Assembly (NCBI GenBank): GCA_022605405.1
Contig: JABYQQ010000015.1
Location: 1,054,001 to 1,118,000, forward strand
Direction of reading: 5' to 3'
Source of the DNA: Earliella scabrosa
Lineage: Eukaryota > Basidiomycota > Agaricomycetes > Polyporales > Polyporaceae
Length of the DNA: 64,000 bases
Each line of letters begins with the position of its first letter. Within the stretch, counting starts at the first letter, position 1. The translations under genes and the position numbers were made by a program. The notes beneath the pieces were generated by a model. The model was not told the DNA's origin and ran no database searches. It worked only from the letters and a program-made list of their open reading frames with translations. Of the stretch, positions 34,418-48,623 are shown piece after piece.

Positions 34418-34910
34418 GTCACAAGTGTCTTGAGCGATTCGCGGACTGTATGCTGACTGAGAGATACTAGGGAGGAAGTTGAAGAGAGAGCCGATATGCG
34501 TTCTGCTTTAATGTACTCTGTTTGTACTCTGTTTGAAGCTTAAGGCGCTCGCATTGCCGCATGATGCATGATGGATGTCAATTGCGATTATGTAAACGCA
34601 CAACTGACTGCCCGCCCGGCGCCACGACAACATGCACTACATAACTACGGAGGCGTTCCTACGCCGCTTGTAGCGCTGGTATACGTAGCTTATTGTCGCT
34701 CAATTCGTACACGGCAACTAGCCATGGAGCCATCGCTCTGATTCTAGGTACCATGCTTCAAGTTGCCGCCAGCAGGCCGAATGCCAGTTTGAACTTCACG
34801 CCGCGCAAGTAATTTGAAAGTTGTGCGGCGCCGCTTGACTGAGACTCGGACTCGCCACCGTGAATACTCGTGCTTCTCGTGTAATGCTCGTCGTGCCCCA
34901 CTGGCGATAG

Positions 34911-34920
34911 GTATATATAC
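34911..34920 (+). promoter_or_regulatory. TATA box for the PD-(D/E)xK-like gene
   Basis: GTATATATAC lies about 105 bp upstream of the ATG at 35024, a normal distance for fungal TATA elements. Confidence 0.5.
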
Positions 34921-35023
34921 ACCTTCAAGCAGCTAGCGATGATGCAACATTCCACCTTCTTCATCTCCTCATTGTCTCGCCACACGCCCTATTGAGTATC
35001 TGTTGAACAACTCGAACTTGAAT

Positions 35024-36289
35024 ATGCCACCAAAGCGATCCCAAATCCAGCAGATCAGGGATGACACCGAGGTAATGACGAGTGTTGATCACTATTAGAC
35101 ATCTATATATTAATATGTGGTACAGGCTATTGTGAATATGCGGGGGGATTATGATAAGGTTATATCGAAGAGGTTCTGGGACACGCACAAACAGCCCACC
35201 ATGGAAGCCTTTGGCTGTTATCTGATCCATGCGATCATAGAAGCATATGCTAGCAGCTCAGAAGGTGATGTATAGAGCCTTTCATCCGCACGTTCACAAC
35301 CGTGAGCACAGTGATTGACAAGACTTGGAAGGCTTTTGCGTAGCTGTACTGTGGGACACCCAGCGCTACCGGGACCCCGTCGCTAGCAAGACAACTCGCC
35401 CGGACTTCACCCTCCAGTATAACTACAACAACGTATCAATAGGGGAGGTCAAGCCTTTTACAACCCTGCCCAAGGATGTCCCCGTTTTCGAGTTAACGGC
35501 ATGGCGCGACTATGCCCAAAGTCGGACCTTGGACGCGTTCAGGCAGGTCTGCGAGCAAGCTCGCACATTCTTCGCGACCAACATGCAGTGCGATACGTAT
35601 TACCATTGGATCACAGTTGGTTGGTACTTCACGGTGCTACGCTTCACTCGACCGACGCATGAAGATCTTGAGGCCGCGCTCGAAGAAGAAGAAGCTCTCC
35701 TGAAAGGGCAGCCGCAGGATCGGGAGTACATATTGACTGTCGACCGCATGAAGGAAGCGTTAGCTAAGCAGGCAGCTGACCTTCTCAGACCGACAATCCT
35801 CTACTTCGTGGAGCCCATGGTTCAAACTATGGGGTCAAAAAAGACACGGTCGGAGAAACCTGTGGTGGTCCGTCCTCAACTCTGGAAAGCTCTTTGTCAA
35901 TCTTGCTTTCCACATATGCAAGAGGCAGAAACCAAACTCCAAGCCTCGTGGATGAAGATTACGGCGAATGGCGAGGGAGATGCCGATCCTGCCTGGGTGG
36001 TAAGTACTTGAACAGCTATCACTGCAAAGCTGACGTCGAACTATATTATGTACATCAGGAGAAGGGCAGGGAATGCTTCCGCATGAAACGAGACGCTATC
36101 TTGTTCGAGTTCAGGGATCCGTTGGAGGACTTTCTCAAAGAAGATAAAGAAGCCAAGAACTTGCAGAATTTGATAGATAAGCAGGACAAGAGTGTACACA
36201 TCTCCCTGAGCAGGGCAGTGAGGGAGTCGCTAGGGCCACGGTTCATTCCCATGCGAGCTGCCAAAGCGAAAGCGATGGGTGCCTCCTGA
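35024..36289 (+). CDS. Unknown protein with a PD-(D/E)xK nuclease-like motif
   Basis: Four exons (35024-35071, 35126-35264, 35323-35999, 36059-36289), 364 aa. The motif RPDFTLQYNYNNVSIGEVKP fits the PD-(D/E)xK arrangement: an Asp after Pro, a beta-hairpin spacing, then E-x-K at the end of a strand. Upstream helical sequence (HAIIEAYASSSEDLEGFCVA) could supply the fold's first helix. The rest is helical and charged (EDLEAALEEEEALL; DFLKEDKEAKNLQNLIDKQD). Many Agaricomycete genomes encode such restriction-endonuclease-fold proteins of unknown role. The start follows the TATA box, and exon 1 is short and basic (MPPKRSQIQQIRDDTE). Nuclease function is inference. Confidence 0.78.
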
Positions 36290-37722
36290 GATCCTGTATC
36301 ATGTATCGAGACGTGCTCAAGTCGCTCTAGCACGAGTGTACGGATCAACTGTTAGCTTTTGCCTGTCAGAAATAAGGATATGATCAAACTGGTGCTTGAA
36401 CTGGTGTGTATGCATTCTATGGAAAGCACTGGAAGAATGCAACTATAAAGACTTGAAGAGTTCGGTCAGGGCCCGGCCCAAGAAGGCTTGTCGACGATAA
36501 GCTGATCATCGCACCTGTGCCTGGCGGGGCGAGCAAGCGTTGTACCCCAGTGAAGGAGGCAAAGTTCTGACAAGTATCAGCAGAGTCAGAGCTCGGGTAC
36601 GTTGCATACTAGCAAGTGTCAGTCGTAGAGTTGCAGGCACACATGAAGCTGTGGGGTATAGCCGTTCATCTTGTATTATAGGTGTGTAGTTGAGTTATTC
36701 ACGAGGTTTGGTTGCTAAGTGACTCGGCAGGTGTCCGTGTGGTGACTCGGCATTATGTTCGAGATGGTTCTGCTCGCCTTCCTCGAACCAGCTGCCCTCC
36801 AACGTGGGCTACTGTAGGTGGTTGGTTGACCAATCTCACGGTACAGTCCTACATCACGAGCTCACGTACCTCCGTGCGCTAGCAACTATTCGGCTGTCGC
36901 TGGGGCACAATGGTTCAAACTGGGTTATTGCGGATGCGAGTTCGTGGTGCAGGAGGTTTGGCTGGAGCGTTGATCTGTATCCTCTGGCGGTATGTAGCTC
37001 TACGACTGAAAGAAGCTACGTCTCCGGGCCCGATCGCAGTTCTTTGTCAGTCAAATAGCTGGGCCATGGAGTATTTGTACAGTACATGCCCTGATTCGTC
37101 TCGAACACCATCTAACCAATCGTCGCATGCTCAATCGGCTAAGATCGCAGACGATTATTGCCAATACAATGGTGTGGTCAGGAACGAGTCGATTCGCACG
37201 AGTTGAGCAACAGCAACGCTACCTTGGTGAAACAATGTGTATGTTGTTGCAGGGCAGGTTCAAGTTGCGCTGAGAACCTGGCTTTCATTTGGATGTTAGC
37301 CAGGAGTGCTATTCACCCCCCGTCCCGTTCCATACAGCGTCCCGCGACCGTGCTCGTACCCGGTGCACAGGCTGCCGGATGTGCTGTCATCGAGAACACC
37401 CCACCTGGACCGTCCGCGCGATGAGATGACTCGGAATGGTATCAACATGAGAGTGAGAGTGATAAGCGCCGAGAGCGTCGGGCCGCGAAAACCCGACGGT
37501 CGAGCTCGCCATCGCGCCGACAAACGGTGGAGCAAGAAAATGACTCTTCCTGTCACCACCACCATCTACCGCAGCCGCAAGTCGCGCAGAGCGATTACGC
37601 TCAAGGTTGCTGCACGGCGCGGAGCTCGTTCAGGTCGCCACAAGATCGGATAGCGCCAACAGCGACATCGCACTCAATCTCCCCGACCAAATACCGCAGC
37701 GTGCATCGGCTTGCAGGCGACC
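36290..37722. other. Intergenic region upstream of ADE12
   Basis: About 1.4 kb with no supported ORF. The last 200 bp or so (from about 37500) are shared with the upstream part of the ADE12 pseudogene at 31800-32000, so that stretch is probably the ADE12 promoter and 5' leader. Confidence 0.5.
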
Positions 37723-39356
<1,634 letters not shown>

Positions 39357-39470
39357 AGCCGAGATGTACTGTAAGAACTGCTGTAAGACAGGAGAGACAA
39401 GGCGGTTGAGTCAGGCCCGAAAGGATGCCGGCGAATGGCAGGCATGCGACCATATTCCCACGCCACCGAG

Positions 39471-39480
39471 GGTATAAGAG
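39471..39480 (+). promoter_or_regulatory. TATA box
   Basis: GGTATAAGAG about 140 bp upstream of the ATG at 39620. Confidence 0.45.
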
Positions 39481-39619
39481 GGCGTGTGACAGCGCGGGGG
39501 CCCTCCTGGTCACCTCCTCGTCACAACCGTTACCACCCCGTCCCCGCCCCTGCCGTCTCGTCTGCTCGGAGGCCGCTGTTGTGCGCAGAGCGTGCCCGAA
39601 TATACTCTTGTTGCACGCC

Positions 39620-40855
39620 ATGGATCCGAACACACAACATCTGCCCGCAACGCCCTCGTCGTCGCGCAAGCGGTCGCGCGAGAACGAGACCCCCAGCCAA
39701 AGACACAAGCGCGAGAAAGCTGCAGAAAGGCAGCGCCGCAAGCGCGAGCGCGACCGCCAGGCAGGTCTCCAGAACATCCTCGCGTTGTCGCAGCAGCAGG
39801 CCCAGCAGCTGCCCCCGCCCCCCGTCGAGCTCCCGCCCCCACCCGCACCGTCGCCCCAGCAGCAGCAGCAGGTCGTCCCCGAGTACAAGGGCGAGGAGCT
39901 CTCCGCCGACGAGATCGCGAAGCGGGACCGGATCAGGGCCGCCGCGCGAGAACGGCAGCGCAAGCACCGCGCGCTGGTCAAGGCCCGGAAGCTGCGCGAG
40001 CTCGGACTCGACATGGGGAACGAGATCATCCCGGGCATGGACGAGGTGCAGTACCGGATGAACGCAGAGGGCCAGTACCAGCCCGTCATGGCGCACGAGA
40101 TGCCCCCACACCCTCACCCGCAACCACACCCGATGCACGAGCCCCCGTTCCCCCAGGGCCAGCCCCTCGGCGGCCAGACGTTCGCGAGCACCCTCCTCCT
40201 CTCCTTCTCCTGCGCCCCGCTCCTCAAGCAGCACCTCCTCCGCACCCTCTCCATGACCAACGAAGAGCTCGCATCGCTCGAGCCGATTATTGCCCAGGCA
40301 TGGGACCACTGGGACCAGCAGGTGCGTAACCAACACCCCGCCACCCGCCCCTCGTCGTCCTCTCTCCTCCGACATGGCCCCTGACACCCAGCCCCTCCCT
40401 CGCAGCGCCGCATGCACTACGCCCAGCACGCCCCGAAGGCCCCAGACGGATCCGCGCTCCCAGACCCGAACGCGCCCTACGGGCCCATGGGCGAGCACGT
40501 CCCCGGCCACCCGTACGTGCACGACCCGGTCCAGGCGAACGACTTCCGCGCGCGCTTCCACCGCCCCCTCGTCGCGCCCTCGCCCTTCCGCTCGTCCATC
40601 ACAGTAGGCGGGTCCGGCACGCAGGAGGGCGCGCCCCAGCCGCAGCAGCAGCAGCCCCCCATGTCCGCGTCCGCCCCGCCAGGAGGGCCGCCCCCGCCCC
40701 CGGCTGTGAACGGAGCAGACCCCGGTGCGCTCGCTGGGCAGCCGGGCGAGCAGCGGCCCCCGACGGTGCCGAACGGTGGGCCGGCGATTGACCCGCAGCT
40801 CGGGCAGGCGAGGGACGAGGCGGCGGGCGTGGCTGGGAAGCTCGAGCGGTCGTAA
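39620..40855 (+). CDS. Basic, Gln/Pro-rich protein, unknown function
   Basis: Two exons (39620-40321, 40406-40855), 383 aa. The N-terminus has two strongly basic helical stretches (RHKREKAAERQRRKRERDRQ and RIRAAARERQRKHRALVKAR) separated by a Gln/Pro segment (QQQAQQLPPPPVELPPPP). They look like nucleic-acid binding or nuclear localisation regions but lack the N-x-x-A-A-x-x-C/S-R core of a bZIP. A hydrophobic helical block follows (LLKQHLLRTLSMTNEELASL, EPIIAQAWDHWDQQ). The C-terminal half is low complexity (Pro, Gly, Gln). It may be a transcription-related protein. I do not recognise the family. Confidence 0.8.
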
Positions 40856-41935
40856 GATCGTGCTGTGAGGCCCGATGCGGAGGAAGGTGGGATCGGCGTA
40901 TTATTGAAGGATGAAGGAGAGAGAGGAGGCTGTGTGAGCGTGTGCGTGCGTTCTTCTGTATTCTTTCGAGCCCCGGACTAGTTGTATGGTTCACGAAGCG
41001 GCGTGTATTATAATAGGCCGTCCCGTTTGGGGGCTTGTTTACAGCGTAATTTTGTATCGAGTTTTCGTTTTCGTTTTCTTCTCGAATCCTTTGCGCTGTC
41101 GTGGTCTGATGGTGCTCTCGTCGTTCGTGGTTAAGGGGGTTGGAAGGGCTCTGCCGCTCGTCTATGGTTGGCAGTCCTCACTGAAGATATCTTGCTCTCC
41201 TAGGTGAGTACCCATGTTCCTCTATCTGAACTGTTCTTCCTGATGCCGTATTTCAGACTCGATGGAGACCTGAAGCAGACGCAACCCCAGCGTCGCCTCA
41301 ACGCTCTGGACACAGGAGAGAACCGGCGGATGAAGATCTCAGCAAGTGAATGCATTGCCTGCCTCCGAATCAGTGCACGACGTATTGTCAGGACAGCTCC
41401 CGGTCGTATTCGATAAGGTCCGAACGTGCTGAGCTGGACGTGTACCACGGTGAACGACGGACTATGAAGGTAATGTGATCGATGTGCTGATAGACCGAAA
41501 CAACGCTGTCCGTGGATCTACCGTCACTTTGGAGGCTGCAGTCTGGCTGGGATCGTCAATCCTGTGATAAAAGGTGTGTGATCTTGTTCTCGTCTGCACG
41601 CCGATAATTGAGCCTCATATGCTTGGCAGATCATGGTACTCAGTACTCAGTAGCTAACCACCGTGACTGAGACACTTGCACTGGCAACCATACGTGTCGA
41701 TTGCCTCTCCGCCTGTACCCGATACTCCTCAGCCTGAGGCTGAAGGATACCAGCACTTGTAGAGATGGATTCCCACAGACAACGTGGCGAGGCCATGTGG
41801 TTCGATACCTACTACATCCGGCCCGCGGGCGGCCATCGAAGTCAAAGTTCCCAGCGACAAAGTATGTGCGTATCGTGTTCTTATTGTTGTCGTCTCCGCC
41901 TTCCAATCGTTCATGCACGTTGATGCAGGATCACT

Positions 41936-44416
41936 ATGCCCCCCACTGGCACTCGCGCAGACGACAACTTCATCGTCCCTGTAGGCAACCTCTGCGTGGA
42001 CCTCGGCTTGCAGTACGAGCGTGACCAGCGTCCGGTCAAATGGGACGTCGTTGCTGGTAGAGTTCGCAAATACCTCCAGCTACCAGGTCAGTAAGACGCG
42101 CTGCCAGTGGTATAGGTATGATAGATGAAGAACATGCCTGCTGATCGGCCGATCGCTGCAGATATCGAGACCCGTAGTGGGCTGAAAAAGGTCCACGCGC
42201 AGTATGCTGAGATATCGACCAAATTGGATGCGTACTTCCGCAAGGCGCAAGAGGTCCAAGACCGAGTGACGGTCGAGACCATCGTCGATGTCTGGGCCAA
42301 GATGTGCGCCGATGTCCTCCTGAGGAACAAACTACTGGAAGAGGGTGAGTTGTCATGACCAGCTTCAAGTTCATGTATACTAGCAAGTTGCTGATTCAGT
42401 CGCACAAAACCATTCGCAGGCGTCATCAACAAGGTGGTTCCACTTTTACAAGGAGATAACGAGGTTGCGGCTAGATGGGTCCTGAAACTGCTGGTGCTTG
42501 TCACCCATCATGGAGGCGTTGAAGCGCGCCTCCAGGTGGCCCAGCGCTATCCAGCGATCCTCCGCTGTCTGCAAGACCGCTTCGGTGACCCCACCATCGC
42601 CATCCCTGCCGTGATTGTCCTCCGATTTGCGCTTGCGCCTGTTCTGGCGCCCTGTAGCTGTCTCTCGCATCCGTCTCTCCTGTCAAGCCTCCGCCGCGAT
42701 ATCAAGCCCACCCTAGAAGCTACCGTGGAGACGCTACGTCATCATCGGGGCTCCCTCATCGGCTTCCTCCACGGCATACGTCTCCTAGTCTCTGCGGCCG
42801 TGCATTTTCCGGAGGAATGTCAAGCCAATCGGTCGCTCCTTTCCCTCTTTGTCGCCTTCGCGCGCAGCAAGAACGTTATCGTCCGGGCCCTCGTCGTATC
42901 AGGTCTCATGGACATATTCAACCCTAGCAGGAAAGAGGAACCCCCGTCTCAGGATACAGAGACACCCTGGTGGCCGAGCCACCGGAAGCTCTTCACAGCC
43001 ACGACAAAAGGAACACTACCAACCGATCTCCAAAGAGAAGCCGACGCGTATGGAGTGGATCGGTGCGAGTCCACTTACCTGGCCGAATGTTACGACCTCT
43101 TCCCGGGCTACATCTTTGAGTGCATCGACGAGAGCAACTTGTGCACGGCCGGTCACAAGTTAGCCAATCTCTTGATGTCCTGCGACGTGAAGCTCGATGG
43201 GCCCTGTGTCCACTCAGACGGCCCAGTTCCCGAGGGGTTGACAGGATTCAAGATACCTCCCGGCACCACCATACCGTTCAAGCATTGTTCCGAAGCTTTT
43301 CCACGTTGCGCGGAAGCACTCCGTACACGAGGCCTTCCAGAGGACCTCGACGCTGCAGACTACCTCGAGCTGCGGAACCACGTCATGAACCGGCAATACA
43401 ACGAGGCGTTTGCGCTGGGAGAGCGCGTCGTCCAGCGCAACCCGGAGCTCGCGTACGCGCACTACGCCATGAGCTTTACCGCGAATGTCCCCCGGGGCCT
43501 GCGCGCGCTCAGACGTGCGCTCGGGTGCCCAGTGGCGCACCCGAGCTTGCGGCTGGCGGCACTGGTGCGCGCGGTGCGCGAGCATACCGATGCGGGAATA
43601 TGGGTCCTGCGGGAGCTCCGTGAAGACCACGAGGAGCGCTGGAAGATCGGGGCCGCCTACATCCTGTATGCGCGCCAGCTGGCAGGGGAGTACATGGCTG
43701 AGGCCCCACCCGATGCGCGGTACATGCACCACATCGTCAGCTCTCACGTACTGCTGACGTTCCTCGCCTTCGGACCGGACGTAAACCCGGACTTCTCAGA
43801 ATTCCAGGTGCGTGGTTCCCCTGAACTCACTGTAGATCCCCAATGTCTGAAACCCGTCGATCACAGCCCGCTCTGGCCAAACACCGGATGTCCACCCAGT
43901 TCCTCGAGTTCTTTGACAATCCCCACAAGTATGACTGCATCGACCGCACTCGGGAGCTCATCCTCCAATGCTCTGCAGACAGCCGCAGCGAATGGGGCGA
44001 GATACTCGACCACTTCGACTGGCTCGACACGCGCGGCGGCGCCCCTCTCCTCCGCCACACCATCTCCGCCGAAAGCATCGGCCTTGACATCGACAGCGGC
44101 AGCGACGACCTCGCAAAATACCTAGACGAGACACACCTCAAGCTCGCGGACGGGAGTGCCCAGGCGCTGGCGCGCGGGGACAGGCAGACGTACTGGGCGC
44201 GCGCGCTGCTCTCTGCGTGCTCGTGGTGCTCGAATCCGAGCGCGGTCCTGAAGCGGTGCAAGGCGTGTGGTGTTACGCTGTGAGTGTTATTTAGTTTGGT
44301 GCGTGCTGGCGGGGATTGATGCAAGGGAGCGTTGTAGGTATTGCGACAAGACGTGCCAGAGGCGGCACTGGCCGACGCATAAGGCTGTATGCACTGGCAG
44401 AGGGAGAAATGATTAA
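41936..44416 (+). CDS. MYND zinc-finger protein with helical repeats
   Basis: Exons 41936-42086, 42162-42344, 42420-43807, 43867-44279 and 44338-44416 give 737 aa from the ATG at 41936. After an N-terminal region (VGNLCVDLGLQYERDQRPVK), long helical sequence follows with ARM-like character. The extreme C-terminus is a complete MYND finger: CSWCSNPSAVLKRCKACG then YCDKTCQRRHWPTHKAVC, with all seven Cys and the His in place across the last intron. MYND fingers bind proline-rich partners. An upstream exon is likely: 41765-41861 encodes MDSHRQRGEAMWFDTYYIRP and ends at a GTATGT donor. Joined to the acceptor at 41930, however, it is one base out of frame, so I start at 41936. Confidence 0.82.
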
Positions 44417-45884
44417 GCGTAGCAGCCGGTGCGCTGGTAGGCTTACCGTTTACGTTCGCTGGTTTCACGACATGGGTGCTGGAGAAGTTGCATGCATTCT
44501 TTTTGAATATTTCCCGACGATACCCAGTTGTGGGGATGGTTATGCGATCGACCGGCATATCCATGTATTGTAGTATATGTACGAGTCTCGGAGGGCTGGA
44601 ATGTATGGTTAGGGCGTGTCAAGAAGGAACGGTATCAAACCTGGCTCATCGATATCAGACACATCAGACTGTTAGTGCAAGTTCAGCCAACCGTGACGGA
44701 GTGTCCGATGTCCCAGCTGCGTTGACGCAAACGTATTACATACTATCATGCTTTCCGGGCTGCAGGTGTACTCGTTCAAAGATTTGCGCAATCTACGGAT
44801 GTAAAACTCCTCAGCGACACGAAGTGGTGATGATCTTGTACCGAGGCAGGGTGGAACTTGTGCGAGACGAAGGCGCTCCAGCACTACGCGAGTCTACGCC
44901 ACGTTGCAATGCATACTAGTGTGCTTGTCTAAGGGAAGATCTGTGGTAGGTTAGCATAGGGCACTCTCATGGGTGAACAAAGCTTCGACTCGGACGAGCA
45001 ACTTACGTGACGGAATCAGACGCGAACTGTAACGCGTTACTGATCGCGTAAGGTGACACCACCCTTCGCGAGGCAAACTTGCAAGTTCAGTCGTCCTCTC
45101 GAGCCTCAGTCAACCTCCATGTGATATCCTACGCTCGAACGCTTGGTGCCAGTCTTCCACTTGTCAGTGCTATCACGTTGAGCGCTCACTGCGACCGGCC
45201 TTTTGACTCCGACCGTCGTTCAGGTATCCGATACCCTCCGACCAGCTCGGAACCTCTGGAGTCTGGAGGCTCCCCCACAGTCCCCGAAGTCCGCAGCTTG
45301 GCACCGCCATTGCAGTAGCTTACGGCGCAGAGACGTTGTCCAATGAGGTAATTAGGACTTGATCGGTGGATGCTTGTTGAAGTCAGGCTTATAGCGAACT
45401 TATCTTTACGAACCGCTGAACTCGCACGCTATTACGCTCCCCCGAAGTCGGCCAACGTATCCAAACTGATAGGCTCGAATGCGTCATCAACGGAAGAGGA
45501 TTGGCATTAGCTCCCGGGGCAAGCGGGCGTTTGTGTAGGACGACGTACTGCCACAACGGGACCAAAAATTGCAGGCCTCAACCTCACCTTCGCATCAGCG
45601 GTGCTTCCAGGCTCCAGCTCAGCACAGCTCGCGCGTGCCACTCTGAAAAGCTGAGAAGAACATCATATGGTGATCATTCCTCGCGGGCTCGCGACATCCT
45701 TCGCTCGCGGGCGCGCGCAACGGGTAAGTGACGAGTTGAACTTCCCGGGCCCGGCAACGGTCAAGGGTCTCCAGCGGTGTGTTTTGTTGCAGACGTCTGG
45801 ACGTCGGCAGCTGGCGCAGTGGCGCAAGTGGCACGCTCAGCTGTCTCCGAGAGCAACCCTTGGCCGGCTCAGGGAGCGCGCGCC

Positions 45885-45903
45885 CCGCTCGCACCTAAGC
45901 GAA
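45885..45903. repeat. 19-bp exact repeat, copy 1
   Basis: CCGCTCGCACCTAAGCGAA also occurs at 48166-48184, in both places preceded by a GCGCGC-rich stretch. It may be the end of a decayed mobile element. Confidence 0.6.
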
Positions 45904-48165
45904 CGATGACATAGATCCCTGCCGCGAGCCGGGCTTTGGAGCTTGAAACGGTGCGACTCCTCCTGTCGGCGCTCGGGGAGATGGCACGCCTGAGGACCGA
46001 GGTGCGGTGCCCGTGAACGATTTCCTGATTGGCGTGGTAATGTGTCGTCGTACGCCGCGTATGGGCAGTCACACGAGATGATGCCATGTGCATCTAATGG
46101 GGGGTCTTAGTCCGAGATGAGAATTGGGTACAAGGTGCGATCGCCCACCGTGCATGTCATTGGAGCCGCTGTCTACTCAGGGCCGCGACCGATACGTCCC
46201 GAGCGAGCCACGCGGCGTCATAGGCGTAGTAGGGTGACGCTGGGCTGCCAAAATTCCATAGAAGCGGGTCCGAGGCCGCGCTTGACATTTAGCATTGCAC
46301 AAGCCTGTATCGCTGCTGCAAAAAGTGCGAACTAGCGAGGTATCGGCAGCGAAGACGTACCGCGAGTCGAGCGCGGCACTAAGTAGTACTTCTTGTTAGA
46401 ACTCGAGCCCGAGATCTCGCGCGCGGCAAATTGAACTCGAGAATGAGTATCTTCCCTGCGTTTGTTGTCCGGAGAGGTGACCTCCGATCGCGATGTCCGT
46501 GGTGCGCGGACGTACAGAAACGGTCTCCTGTCCAGCTACCTATGGATCTGCATGGTCAGTACCCCATGAGGCGGGCCTAATTCGGCTCTTCAACATCGAC
46601 GAGAACTCACCTGATATGATGGAGATACGAGTATACCACGAGGTACAAGGCTGAGTGACCCAATTTCTGCCAGAATCGCGGGCGGAAGAACTGAGTGAGG
46701 TCGGATCCAGTGCAGTCCAAGGTTGCGGGCGATTCCAGTTGTTGATGTTGGGAACTTGGAAGTCAGGCTTCGCGTCGAGTAAGCGCTCAGACGCGAGTCG
46801 TAACGCGTGACGGGTCGCGTTTTCCGAACACTCGGTGTTGAGTGTCCTTTTTTCCTTCCCTTGGGCCTTCCCTTGCGGCTCAGTGCTAGTAACCCGATGC
46901 GCATGGGCTGACTGGCCTCGAACCTCCTCGAACTCGTCTCTTCAACGCGGTCGCCACATCCTGGCGCCGTCGGCGGCGCGCCCCGCCGATCGCACTCGCA
47001 TTCCCGACCCACGGACGCTGACACATCGTTGCTGATCAATCACCAGGTCGGACTTGCCCATGCACCTCCCGAGGACCCGAACGAAGGATGAACGACCACG
47101 TCGTCCGGCTCGGGGAGGATGACTATGCGATCGTCATGTGTAGATCATGAATAGACGGTGAGTCAGCGACACGTACATACACTTCAACCTCTCCCACAGT
47201 TACGCGATTGCGGTACATACCTCGGGCTACTCCGCTCGATAGTTCGATTGCGACAATTTGCGAGAGCGACCTTCAAGCCTGTGGAATCGATCAGTCGGGC
47301 TCGTCGCTATTCACCAGGATTCAGCGCTGCCTTTGCCCAGATCCGAGGCGTCGCGCGCTGGCACGTCCTAACTTGTACGTGTCTCGAGATCGCAGGTATG
47401 ATCTCACGATGACAACCAACTAGGACGACAGACAGGTGAGTGGGTGTTGGACCCGCCTCGCGATGAGAATCATTAATGTGGGCAACTGACCGACGTGGCC
47501 GAACGTCCTACTAGTAGCTCTTCTACGGGCAGTCAACAACTCGGTCAATCGCACTCCGGAACTGGCACGTTGCGCCGTGAGCGATGGAGAGCGTCGCATC
47601 TGCCATATACGGTGAGTTGGTTGTCAAGCGCGTCCTGTTATATCAACATGATTAATCTCGAATACACGCACCCGCGCGGTATGTACACCAGGACTCACCA
47701 TGCTCTCCGGAGTCCACATTCCTGTCCGTGACAGGCGGGCCGTCGAGTACATACACATCGCACGGCCACAGCGCGCGCGCCCGCAGAACAAACACGTACT
47801 GCCACCCGCTACGACTTCAACGGAGAAGATCGAAGCACATCGCATCAGTCGCCCGCAAATGCCGGTGCAACGGACAGCGAGAGCACGTTGGTGACGTTGA
47901 AGACAGAAAGGCCAGCGCACCTTGCGTTGTGTCTGTCATGCGATCATTCGTTCGCAAGCGCACAACGGTCAACGGCCGACGGTCGACGGTCAGCCGGTCG
48001 AACATCGATGCATCACTGACGGCCGACGTTGGCCAGCATGGTCGCATATCTTCATGCGGGCCCCGGTAGCGCGCCTCTCCCTTGGTCGACCGCCGAACGC
48101 TTGACGGGAAGGCTCTCGGCGGCAAGGTTCCTAACGCTGTAGCGCTCAGGTGCAGTGTGCGCGCA

Positions 48166-48184
48166 CCGCTCGCACCTAAGCGAA
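48166..48184. repeat. 19-bp exact repeat, copy 2
   Basis: Identical to 45885-45903 and in the same orientation, 2.3 kb away. Confidence 0.6.
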
Positions 48185-48602
48185 TGTTTGGACAGATGAC
48201 GAGGGCAGCAAGGAGCGTTGCAGATACCTGCGCGCGCTCGGTATGACATGGCTGAAGCGGTCTGCACTGCGCAGTCGCCACGCCTCGCGGAGTGCTCGAG
48301 CTGCCGGACGGCATCGCTACACATGTAGGAGTTGTCGGACGAACCTCCTGGGCTGCAGGTACGTCGGGCCGTCGTCGCAGGCCTGGGAGCGTGTTTCACA
48401 AGAGGCAGCATGCATCCGGATACCAAGGCCGGGCATTGGCGCGCCCGGTGTTGGCGCGTCCAAGTCCCTCAGGCCTCTGGAACTTGAAGCGGCAGTCCGA
48501 CCCCGCGTCCACTCCTTACGCGCCCTCGTATGGAGAGAGACGGCGTGGAGAGAGACGCAAACGCGAACGTACACAGGACCGAAGAGGGCCCGGGCGAGCG
48601 CG

Positions 48603-48623
48603 CGGCGGCGGCGGCGGCGGCGG
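48603..48623. repeat. CGG trinucleotide microsatellite
   Basis: Seven uninterrupted CGG units in noncoding GC-rich DNA. Confidence 0.85.

Noticed and set aside
39530..40561. Long minus-strand ORF (343 codons) opposite the basic protein gene
   Set aside because: It is a GC-driven antisense shadow. The plus-strand frame has the intron, start context, TATA box and sensible composition.
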